Shown here: piece after piece, positions 22,611 to 32,498 of the stretch
Position numbering within the stretch: position 1 is the first letter of the stretch
Layout: each line of letters starts with the position of its first letter
Assembly (NCBI GenBank): GCA_025174535.1
Contig: JALBUN010000001.1
Span: 3,658,001 to 3,722,000 of the forward strand
DNA length: 64,000 nt
Reading direction: 5' to 3'
Source of the DNA: Cantharellus purpuraceus
Lineage: Eukaryota > Basidiomycota > Agaricomycetes > Cantharellales > Hydnaceae
Notes under the pieces: model-generated
What the model saw: only the letters and a program-made list of their open reading frames with translations
Database searches by the model: none
Told to the model about the DNA's origin: nothing
Position numbers and translations under genes: made by a program

Positions 22611-22796
22611 CTAGGCCGGTGCTGGGCGTTTTTCAACGGTGTAAGCGCCAGATGATGCTGGTTCACCAGTGTTCAGCTTGACCGATGCACCGGGCATCAC
22701 GCGCAGCAGCTCACCTCTGGAATTCCCTTCGTTCCCTGGAATAACAGCTGGAATAGACTCACCGCGGCGTAAAAGCGAGTTAGAATGAGACCACAC
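22611..22796 (-). pseudogene. C-terminal fragment of an unrecognised protein gene
   Basis: A 61-residue open frame with coding-like composition (RRGESIPAVIPGNEGN, ...RVMPGASVKLNTGEP) and a stop at 22611. Nothing upstream on the minus strand continues it, so it looks like the 3' end of a gene truncated near 22800. I do not recognise the family. Confidence 0.35.
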
Positions 22797-22998
22797 ATTC
22801 GTGGTCAGCGGCTAACTAAACTGGCTTTTAATCGGATGATATACAGGTGCTCGATCTATAGGGGCGCTGCCTCGTCCTCATCCTCTCTTCCCTCTCTTCC
22901 CTCACCTCTCCCACCGGCCTGTCCAACCCTCCTTGAATGCATGAGGTTGTTCACATGCCTGGGTAACTAGGGCTTGCTACGACTTAAAAGCGGCATGG

Positions 22999-23428
22999 AT
23001 CCGGTCTCTATATGATAGCGCTACTCATAAGACCCTTAGCTAAATCCTTCCGGCAACTTATCGTGATGTCGCCTGTTGCGGTGTCCAACGCGAAAGCAGT
23101 AGGGGCGTACACAAGGTCGGTATGCTATGTCCTACGACCCTATAAAGGGCCGCATGACGCATGGCTCGTGTGGAATAATGGCCTGCAGGGATGACCATTG
23201 CCGCCACGACACTCTTGACAATTCAGGTTCAAGTTATCCGGTCTCTATATGATTTAGCGCTACTCATAAGACCCTTAGCTAAATCCTTCCGGCAACTTAT
23301 CGTGTCGCCTGTTGCGGTGTCCAACGCGAAAGCAGTAGGGGCGTACACAAGGTCGGTATGCTATGTCTTACGACCCTATAAATGACCAGTGCCGCCACGA
23401 CACTCTTGACAATTCAGGTTCAAGTTGA
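22999..23428. repeat. Recent tandem duplication, 237 and 193 bp
   Basis: Copy 1 at 22999-23235 and copy 2 at 23236-23428 start ATCCGGTCTCTATATGAT and end TTGACAATTCAGGTTCAAGTT. They are nearly identical; copy 2 lacks ~40 bp around GGGCCGCATGACGCATGGCT. No gene; 23505-23801 has an open frame without recognisable domain that I do not call. Confidence 0.85.
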
Positions 23429-23826
23429 TCCATGAACCCTACTTATGTGGGAGTGTGCAGGTCCCCTGGGGTGCTTTAAGTAATGTATGACGTTGTAAGG
23501 TGATGTGAATTTTTTTCAAGCAATACTTGAACATGCAACTATGCATCTCAGTTTCGAAGAGGAGGCTAGATTTGGCTACACTCTGGGCAAGACGATGCAT
23601 TCAGTAGGAGGAACTATCGCCTACGATGACTGGCGAAAGCAGTACTTACTCTTTGGAGATCATGAACCTTTAGGGTATGGAACCATTTTAGTCCTTCCCG
23701 TTTTGATTTCACGTAATAAGACCCAAATAAGACCTAGTCCGCCATTGCGAAGCATCTTTCATACCGCGAATGAACAGGCTCCTAAGATGACATTTAAATA
23801 GTCCACGAGAATGGACCAGAACCACC

Positions 23827-26617
23827 ATGTCTTTCCGCTGGCCTCCTGGTCCCCTCTATCTTGCGCAAACGGCACACTTGTGGGCATTCCCCCCGCTCCT
23901 GGTCCTGCTGGTGCACCAGTATGCAGCACTCATGCTCCCCACATCTATATGGATCACTGCCTACCTTCTTGCAACACCAGCCGTCTCTGTCATGCAAGGC
24001 ATCCTGCAGTCCTTCAGGCAACAGCGCGAAATGAAGCAGCTGGGGGCACGTAAAATCCCTTTGGTCGCTTCGAGTTGGCCTGGGGCGCCTGACCGCCTTT
24101 TCGATCTGGCGAAAAGCTTCAATGATGGCTACCCTAGTATGACATTATCTTTCTTACTCGCTACGTGTAATCCAATGTGTACCATTCAGACGACGCCTGG
24201 GGAGAGTGGAATGAGACCCAAGGCCACTGCCTCAATCTTCGGATACTAGGGAAAGACCTGGTACGCAACTCAAAACGCACTCGTCGAGAACTTAACACTT
24301 GAATACACTTTTTCAGATTTTGACAACGGAGCCCGACCACATCAAGGTATCACAAAGAACCGTCTATCTCTGCAAATCACTGACACAATCACAGCCAATG
24401 CTTACTACAGACTGTTTCGACAAGGGTCCAACCTTGCGATGGTATATGCAGTCCGTGTTAGGAATAGGCTTGTTCATTGCCGATGGCGACATGTGGAAGT
24501 GAGTGCTCTTCCAACTCTCCACATGATAAACCCCTCAGGATGAACTTTCCCCTATAGGTTCCATAGAGGGATGACTCGTCCATTCTTTGTCAGGGATCGC
24601 GTGACAGATTTCGACATATTTGATCGCCACTCCGATTTGGTCATCAGTCGGCTCCAGGAACGATTTGCCCAAGGAGAAGTCGTTGATTTCCAGGTGTGCA
24701 CCCTCGCCACTTTCTCCTGTTCACCCGTTAATCTTAGTTATACAGGATATTATGTCAAGGTTCGTATCCTACGTGTCCCGAAAGAGGTAGGGGTTATGTC
24801 CACTGATTCTCCACTCCTCCATAGGTTCACCATGGACTCTGCTACCGAGTTCCTGTTCGGTTCCAATGTCCACAGTTTGCACGCATCCTTGCCTTATGCA
24901 CACAACTCTTCCCTTCGCAACACCAAGACGCAGCCTCACTCCAGCACTAAATTCTCAGAAGCGTTCAGCCAGGCGCAGTCCCAGATGGTGCTGCGCAGCG
25001 GCCTCACGTGGATGTGGCCGCTTTTTGAGTTCTGGAAGGACAAGACGGAGGATTCAATGAATGTTATTTATGACTTCATTGATCCTATAATCAAGGACGC
25101 CCTGGCGAGGAAGGGCATGGGAGATAGAAGTGTAGACGTGACTCGGTCGGAGACTTTGTTGGATCATCTGGTGAACCAGACCGATGGTAAGCAGGATAAA
25201 ATCTGGCACAAGAGCCTTTGCAGATGCTCATTATATCATAATGAGACCCCGTCATTATAAGGGATGAAACGATCAAGTAAGTTGTCTTTCAATGTGGTGA
25301 GAGATCCAGTCGTGCTCATATCTTCATAGTATCTTGATCGCAGGCCGTGATACCGTATGCTGCACTACACCTCTCTTTGGTATTTGCTCACGGGGATATT
25401 ACAGACCATGGCCACCCTCACCTTTGCCGTATATTGTCTGTCGCAACATCCCAATGTCATGATGACCCTGCGCGAGGAGATCCTCACGAAAATAGGATCT
25501 CAACGAAGACCCACTCCCGAAGATATCAAGGACTGCAAGTACTTGCGTGCAGTGATCAATGGTAAGCTCTAACAGCAATTGCAATCATGTACTTTGACAA
25601 CGTGCCGTGATTTGTGTAGAGACGATGCGTTTGTATCCCCCTGTGTACGTATCATGTTCTTTCCTTTGGCTATTCAGATTCCGATGTTCCTTTCAGCCCA
25701 GTCAATGCACGGTATGTGCACCCGATCACAATCAATGCAGTCCTTAAATGCCGTTGCCCATTTAATCTCACTTCAGCCACTCCAAGCGGACGACTACATT
25801 GTCTGCTCCAGATGGTGGGAAACCGTTCTACATCCCTGGAAATGTCGAGTAAGTATGGGGTTTCAACCTGTGTATCTCACGATTTCTAAATTTCGTTACA
25901 GAGTCGTTTACTCATTATGGTTGATGCACCGTCGCAAGGACCTTTGGGGACCTGATGGTACGTATGAATATGCTCTTGGCTTTTCCGCATTCCTTTCCAA
26001 ATTCGTTTTGTTGGCTTCGTATTTGTAATGAGTCAACACTGAACCCGTTTCTATTTGTTCAGCCGACAAGTTTGATCCGATGCGCTTTATAGATGAAAGG
26101 CTCAAGGTAATGTCTTGATACTTTTTCTACTTGCCCTAGAAGTTGTTCATGCTTTCTGATATGACCGCCCCTGAACTAGATTATTACATCTAATCCGTTC
26201 ATCTTCTTGCCATTCAACGCTGGCAAGTATTTATATCAGTAAAACAAGCCTCAAACTTATGCATGCTTCTGTAGGACCTCGTATCTGTCTTGGCCAACAG
26301 GTTAGCAACTCCCCTCCATCAAGCTTGATCCCTATCATCTCCACATCACACGCTCATCATTCATATTCTAATTAAACATTACACAGTTCGCATATAATGA
26401 AGCCTCCTTTATGCTCATCCGTCTCCTCCAAGCCTTCGACGCCATCACCTTCGTGCCCGACGCCCAACCGCCCGAGTCTCATCCCCCCGCGAGCTGGAAA
26501 ACGGCACCAGGCACGCAGGCAACCGATAAGATATGGCCAAAGTACCACCTCACGATGTATTCTCATATGGGCCTCTGGCTCAAGATGAGAGAGGCTACGT
26601 ATGTGGACACTGTATGA
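23827..26617 (+). CDS. Cytochrome P450, CYP63-like (18 exons)
   Basis: Microsomal monooxygenase resembling the CYP63 family of wood- and litter-decay basidiomycetes. Exons: 23827-24136, 24190-24260, 24317-24346, 24395-24498, 24558-24693, 24746-24759, 24825-25186, 25246-25276, 25330-25354, 25405-25561, 25620-25644, 25697-25711, 25777-25848, 25902-25957, 26063-26106, 26180-26222, 26275-26300, 26387-26617; total 583 aa. Motifs: N-terminal hydrophobic anchors after a WPPGP start, MWKFHRGMTRPFF (C-helix W..HR), I-helix AGRDTT, ExxR as ETMR, MHRRKDLWGPD, haem loop FNAGPRICLG. The haem loop is split by a GC-AG intron (donor GCAAGT, 26223-26274). Exons of 14 and 15 nt are needed to keep phase. It lies isolated between transposon blocks; no lesion seen. 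Confidence 0.9.
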
Positions 26618-27289
26618 AATCAGGAGTACGATACGCACGGGTTTGAGTGAAGGATAGGTTAGGCAACTGACACACTGACGCATTTCTAATGTATTTATTT
26701 ATCTTATTATTTTGTGTGTGGACCGTATCCCTAACGCTCCTTCTCAATCACTTACGTCCACGTCGCTCATGTATCCGGCCATGACAACGCCATATTGTCC
26801 TGCTGATTAGTATGGTGGTCAAACTGCACAAAAATGATTTTGCGACAAACGTGTTACATTTCCAGCGAAAAGTTGTCAATCCCGCGAAAAGTCATCAACC
26901 CAGCGAAAATTCAGCTCACCGTCAGCGAAAACTTACAGGAAGACCCAGCCGTTCGCACCCGGTCCGTGGACCGGTCCATGGACATAGATACATACCGTAG
27001 TACCTCAGCGCTCTGCTCAGTCCTCCTTAACGCGCCTCCATCTCAAGTATGCTGCCTCAAGAATTACCAGAGCTTCTGCATGCAAACAATAGCTTTCCCT
27101 GGCCACATAATGTCCTACTCGCCTATGAATCACTTTCCTCTGGGTATACTACAGTGCTGGAGGTACTATGACATGAAGATGGAGATGCATCCCATCTCTG
27201 GCACCACTGCCAACGCATTTTCAACCACCACATGCCAATCCTTGAAGCTCTGGCCAAATATGGACTGCCATTGCTGTGGCTTGAAAATG
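26618..27289. other. Downstream region of the CYP63-like gene
   Basis: Contains a cluster of four GCGAAAA motifs (26864-26930, see findings). The rest (27030-27289) shows a frame reading ELPELLHANNSFPWPHNVLLAYESLSS without a recognised domain. No gene called. Confidence 0.4.
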
Positions 27290-27807
27290 TGTTATGCACT
27301 AGGTCCAATTGGGGGTTGGAGATTGGGTTGGAGGTTTGGTCGGAATCGGAGAAGGAGTCAGGTACATCGTGGGGGTCAGAACGGACTTGGCTTCAGCTTA
27401 TGTGCTGTGCCCTCACTAATACCGGTGTCCAAGATTTTGGAGATGGAGTACGACTTAGAGAGTTAGGATCAGACTTAGGAACTAGGCATGATTCGATATT
27501 CGAACTGGGGAATGAAGTCCCCAGTTGGGCAACTTAAATACATATTTTGAAATCTAATAATTACTCCGGTGATGGGTCTCCGAGGCCAACGGCCTTACAT
27601 GAGTATGTCCGAGTCCGATGGGGATGGATGTCTGGGTTTCTATGGTGATGCTGATGCATCAATCGGAACTGGAGACGGATGGGCAGAATTGGCGGTGACA
27701 ATCGAACAGGTAGATGGAGATGTGGCAGTTTCCAAATGGAGTATAGATTTCATACACATGGGGATCTGAGTGGATTGGATGGGGATCTGGACGTTATAGT
27801 CATAACA
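27290..27807 (-). mobile_element. Solo LTR-A, TSD AAATG
   Basis: 518 bp, TGTTATGCACTAGG to GTCATAACA, flanked by AAATG at 27285-27289 and 27808-27812. Confidence 0.93.
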
Positions 27808-27826
27808 AAATGCTACTCAATGCTAT

Positions 27827-28422
27827 TGTTAAGGGTTGTTGTGTGGGGTTCAAAGGAGTAACTGGAGTTTGGATGCTAGTGATAAAAGGAGAGGGGACTT
27901 TACTGTTCTAGTTCAACTGGAGACAGAACAGGGCAATAACTATTGAGTTGGATCAAGTGGACTTGGCTTCAACTTATGTGTTGCACCCCCTTGGTCCAAT
28001 ATTTTGGAGTTCAGAGTACAGAGTTGGATCAAGAATCTGGAGTTCAACTTGTCAAGAAGATACTTGTCAAGAAGCTAGCAACAAAGAAGATAGAAATCAA
28101 ACTTAGTCAATATATGAACTGCTGTAACATACAGAGAATAGCCCATATAAGTATGTGAAGAATTGAATGAAAAAACTAAAGTGAGAGAACAATAAGACAG
28201 ATATGGAGTACAACATGGAAAGGAGTTTGGAGTTTAGACCAAAGTCTGGACTAATACTAAGCAATATAAAAGATGAAATTTGTTGTAACCCATAACAAGA
28301 AACTACTTATAAAGAGAACAATAACAGAGTTTGGGGTTGATGGAAATGGTGTTGACGGAGGTGGAGATGACGGAGGTGGAGATGGAGCCTGGAGATTAGA
28401 CTTGGTGTTACAGGATGTAACA
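27827..28422 (-). mobile_element. LTR-F (3' LTR of a Gypsy element, sense on minus)
   Basis: About 596 bp from TGTTAAGGGTTG to GATGTAACA. Immediately to the right is GTATCTCCC, the complement of a polypurine tract, matching the arrangement beside LTR-A in the full element. A related diverged copy (reverse) lies at about 47740-47950. Confidence 0.65.
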
Positions 28423-28528
28423 GTATCTCCCTTCTAGATTGAGCCCATGAGATCTTAGTCAGCATTGTGGGAAAAATGTTGGTGTATGCGTTTGAATTGG
28501 CACACAAGGCTGGCCAATATTAAAACAC

Positions 28529-29339
28529 ATGTCGTTCCTCTCTTTACCTCTTACCAACACCTTGCAAACCATGCCCTCCACTGAAGAACTACATCAACAG
28601 TATCTCAAATTAGATTGGTTGATCGCTGAGGTGGAGGCCAAGGAGAAAAGACAGGCAGAGGAGGAGAGAAAGAGGAAAGCTGTTGAAGCTGCTCAGGTAA
28701 AGGCCAAGGCTGCAAAGAAGAGGGTGGTGGCAAGGACAGCCCCTAAGGACAAGGTGGTTGTCTGGGACCTGGATGAGGAATCCAAGCTGGATCTTGTATG
28801 TGACATGTGCATTAAGTGTGAGGATATATACAAGTGGGTGATGGTGAGTGGAGACAGTGAAGGGATTATTCACCATACTGATTATTATTATTATTATTTA
28901 GACAGGAAAATCTTGCTCCTGCCTTGTGTGCCAGAACAACTGGCTGAAATGTGAGGTGAAAGGTAGTGCTCCTCTGTGTCAGAAATGCAATTGTGAGGAG
29001 AGCACTAGTACTGTTGAACTGTCCCCTAAACATCAAAGGGCTGGGGCTGCATCTGCCGGACCCATTGCCTCCATTCCCATGGAATCAGTAGAGCCCATGC
29101 AAGATGTCAGCATCAATTCAGTGGTGGCTGCTTGTAGATTGATCAAGGTCTCTGAACATGTCAAAGAGACCACAAAGGCTCTTCAGGGCATTGAGACCCA
29201 TCTCAGAGAGCTCAATGGCTTGTTTCATGCACACCTAATGGATTGGAGATCAGTTCTGTTTCAGAGAGAGTTAGATGCACTGGAGATGGAGGCCCTATGC
29301 ATGGAGAATGAGTCAGACTTGGACTCTGCAGGGTCTTGA
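28529..29339 (+). pseudogene. Antisense ORF protein of a Gypsy element (zinc-cluster-like)
   Basis: Plus-strand coding region opposite to the adjacent gag-pol. The first block (from MPSTEELHQQYLKLDWLIAE) is a charged co-iled-coil-like N-terminus rich in Glu/Lys/Arg. Next come a CDMC..C pattern and, in another frame from 28926, CxxC...C...CQKC, then a leucine-rich stretch and an acidic tail (MENESDLDSAGS). A frame change between 28850 and 28930 may be an intron or a lesion. Its counterpart in the LTR-A element is 50698-52349. Function unknown. Confidence 0.5.
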
Positions 29340-29599
29340 AGTATGTTAAAGAACTACAATGGATTGGAAGATGAGAGGGTGTGGATGATGGGAGTGATAT
29401 AGGTGGATCATGGAAATGGAACCAGAGGTGGAGGTGTTGGAGAAGGAGGGAACAGTGGATAGAGAGTCTGGAGATGAGGAGTCCAATGTGGGAGAGTCAG
29501 AGGTTATGGAGAAGTGATGTAGTCAGAGAATGTGATGAATAATGAATGAATGAACAATTTTTTTTTTGGAAAAAACTGGAGTGAATCAAAAAAGTATGG

Positions 29600-30420
29600 G
29601 GCCAGATTTATGAGGATAGGCCTGGTGGAAATCAGAGATGATCTCCATCACATGTCCTAGCTCTGAGGCTGGTAGTCAGGAAGTTTCTTCATCAGTTACT
29701 TTGTATCCTGCCCATATGACAAGGTATTGCAATTTACATTTTCATCTCTTGTCAGTCTTGGAGTCCAGAACCCCTGATCTCTTGTACTCCAGTTCTCCAT
29801 CTATGACAACAGGAGGGACTGGAGTTGGTTCTCAACTGGAGAATGGATCTGGAGTTGAGGGTTCAAGCATGAATGGAGCACATGCTTTCTTGGAGACAGA
29901 GGGTAAAGGAATTAGAACCTGCTTGAGCTATGATTTTGAAAGGACCAAGGTATTTCTCCAATAGTTTCTTGGAAGGTCTTGTGGTATGGATATTGTTGGA
30001 TTTGACAAAAGCCTTGTCTCCAACCTTGAAGTCTGGCACTGGGGATTGGTGGCAGTTGGCAGAGGTGGAGTAACAGCATTGGGCATTGGAGATGGTTGTT
30101 CAGAGATGCTGATGGAGTTCATGGAGATCCATAGCGAAGTCTCAAGCTCTTGAAGAAGCCAGGTCTCATTTGGAATGTATGGAGATGTTTGGGTGGTAAC
30201 CCTTGTTGGCAAAGAATGGAGATAAGCCAGTAGTGGTGTTCAGAGCATTATTATATGCAAATTCTATGAGTGGAAGTAAGTCGGACCAATTGTTCTGTTG
30301 GTAGTTGCAGTAGACTCAGAGTTACTGTTCCAGAGTCTGATTCATTTGTTCAGTTTGTCCATTGGCTTCTGGATGGTATCTGGAGGTGAAGTGGAGTTTA
30401 ATGTCCAAAGCCTTTCCAAG
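29600..30420 (-). pseudogene. Gypsy integrase C-terminus and chromodomain, degraded
   Basis: Minus-strand translation gives LGKALDIKLHFTSRYHPE, NGQTEQMNQTLEQ, SDLLPLIEFAYNNA, then a chromodomain-like block (KLQYLV.WAGYK). Several in-frame stops replace Arg codons. The 5' (RT) part is absent because LTR-B begins at 30421. Confidence 0.8.
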
Positions 30421-30505
30421 TGTAAGTACCCAAGGTACTTACTTATTATAGTATATAGCTAGATAGTTATAATTAATGTATGCAGCATTCCATTAAGGAA
30501 TGCTG

Positions 30506-31141
30506 TGTTACACACTAGGTCCAATTGGGGGTTGGAGATTGGGTTGGAGATTGGGTTGGAGATTGGGTTGGAGATTGGGTTGGAGATTGGGTTGGAGATT
30601 GGGTTGGAGATTGGGTTGGAGATTGGGTTGGAGATTGGGTTGGAGATTGGGTTGGAGATTGGGTTGGAGTCAGAGCGGGAATCAGGGTGCGTTGTGGAGG
30701 TCGGAACAGACTTGGCTTCAGCTTATGTGCTGTGCCCTCACTATTACCGGTGTCTGAGATTTCAGGGTTGGAGTATGACTTAGATAGTTAGGATCAGACT
30801 TAGGAGCTAGGTGTGATTCGATATTCAAACTGAGGAATGAAGTCCCCAGTTGGGCAACTTAAATACATATTTGAAATCTAATAATAATTACTCCAGTGAT
30901 GGGTCTCTGAGGCCGATGGCCTTACAGGGATATGTCTGAGTCCAACAGGGATGGATGTCCGGGTTCCTATGGTGATGCTGATGCATCAATCGGAACTGGA
31001 GGCAGATGAGCGAAATCAGCAGTGACAATTGGACAGATAAATGGAGATGTGATGGTTTCCAAATGGAGTATAGATTTCATGTGTGTGGGGATCTGAGTGG
31101 ATCAGACAGGGATCTGGGCGTTAATGAATATAGTCATAACA
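30506..31141 (-). mobile_element. Solo LTR-A with expanded 12-bp minisatellite, TSD TGCTG
   Basis: TGTTACACACTAGG to GTCATAACA, flanked by TGCTG at 30501-30505 and 31142-31146, inside LTR-B. It is ~110 bp longer than other copies because of the repeat at 30528-30670. Confidence 0.95.
30528..30670. repeat. 12-bp minisatellite, about 12 units
   Basis: Units GGGTTGGAGATT in a perfect array. Other LTR-A copies have only one or two units here. All three plus-strand frames are open through it, which explains the misleading ORFs. Confidence 0.95.
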
Positions 31142-31338
31142 TGCTGTTTTATTGATAGATATATGCACCCATAGGGTGCATATGTATAGTTGTTATGTAA
31201 GCCAGTGGACCCAAGTACACATGTGGGTCCACATATAGTAGACAGATCTTAGTAACTACCACACTGTACAGCATATCGCCCAATCAATACACTTGGTTGA
31301 GTTCTGTGCAACAGTGTGAACTAAGACACCCATCAACA

Positions 31339-32493
31339 CTTTTTTGAACTTCCAAGGAAGAATCAACTGATTCTTCCTCATTATTGAAGTTTTCTACTCA
31401 ATACTAGAAAACTGGCTGTTGCTGGTGTACAGACGTATACCAACCCCCCCAGTCACTCATATAAGTGAGCAGCTAGTAGACTAACTTAGTTAGTCTACAA
31501 AGATAAAAGAAAGAAAGGAGTCATCATAATGATGACTCACAGTAGAGTGAGTCATGCTGGCAGCACACAGGACATCATAAATGATGAACGGCAGCACATA
31601 GCTAGCAGCAGAAGCTCCCAGGAAGGGGAGCTAGACCCTAGAGAAGTCGCAGGGACTTCTCGTAAGGAAGACTCTAGAAGAGAGTCACTGCAATTGTGAG
31701 ACCGCACAGACAATCACACAATAGATCATCTGTCAAACAAGAACCCTTCATTGAGTGGTTCTTTGATTAAAGAAAGAAGGAGACAGTCATCCACTGTCTC
31801 CAATGTTCCTAAAGGAAAGGAACGTGCTCAATATACAAGCACAAGTAGAAGTAGCAATACTTCTACTAGGGAATTGCGCAGCATGGAGCAGCGTGAAACC
31901 CACAGGTCAATCACAAGATTGACCAAACAACTCATGCATAATCAACATGAGATGAAGAGCATTAGTGAAGCTAGTGCTCAGGCAGCTAAGATGGCTGCTG
32001 AAGCAGGGCATGCTGCCATTACTATGGGGCAGCAAATAGCAGAGCTAGGAACAATGTTAAAATTGCTCCAAGAGAACTCTGAGTGATGCAAGTTGCATTG
32101 CTGAAGATCAGATTCTCGACAAGAATCTGAATCTGGAGAGTCTGGATCTCCCTGGAGTGAGAGGACCCAACTGAATGATCAGTTGGACAGAGGAAATGAA
32201 ATTCCCCCAATGGAGGGAATTAGAGACCCAGTAATCCCAGCAAGGCAAGGATTACTGATCCAGATCGAAGAGGAAATTCCTCAATCTATGGCAAAGGAGC
32301 TTGATCAAGAGATCGAGCTATGGAAACAATGAGAAGTAGAGGCTTCTTGTAAACATAGATTAGCCCTCAAATGGAAGGCTAACATGCAGAGCAAGAGCTT
32401 GGCCAGCTGTTTAGAGAGCAGTGGCCCCAGCAAGAGCTCAATGTGGCTGTTGATTTAAATTGACAGTCATGACATGTGCTGAACAGTTATCAG
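31339..32493 (+). mobile_element. Gypsy-B leader and gag-like region
   Basis: Follows the LTR-B. Contains an open frame at 31751-32086 (111 aa) rich in Ser/Thr/Arg at the N-terminus and with a helical Gln/Ala-rich C-terminal half (MHNQHEMKSISEASAQAAKM), typical of a gag-like protein. Beyond 32086 the frame is lost. Interrupted at 32499 by the foldback element. Confidence 0.5.
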
Positions 32494-32498
32494 TGCAT

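Larger units (their letters stand above)
30421..31338 (+). mobile_element. LTR-B (5' LTR of Gypsy-B), interrupted by LTR-A
   Basis: TGTAAGTACC to ATCAACA, with the same four hairpins as 19998-20281. It is split by the LTR-A at 30506-31141; taking that out gives an LTR of about 280 bp. It is followed by a gag-like region. Confidence 0.85.

Noticed and set aside
23505..23801. 98-residue open frame upstream of the CYP63-like gene
   Set aside because: No recognisable domain, no splice partner, and it overlaps the probable promoter; not called.
25620..25711. Frameshift in the CYP63-like gene near PPV
   Set aside because: Using the acceptor at 25696 instead of 25676 gives PPVPVNAR in phase with the following exons.
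30500..30791. Three overlapping plus-strand frames of 85-92 residues
   Set aside because: They only translate a 12-bp minisatellite within a solo LTR, open in every frame; no gene.
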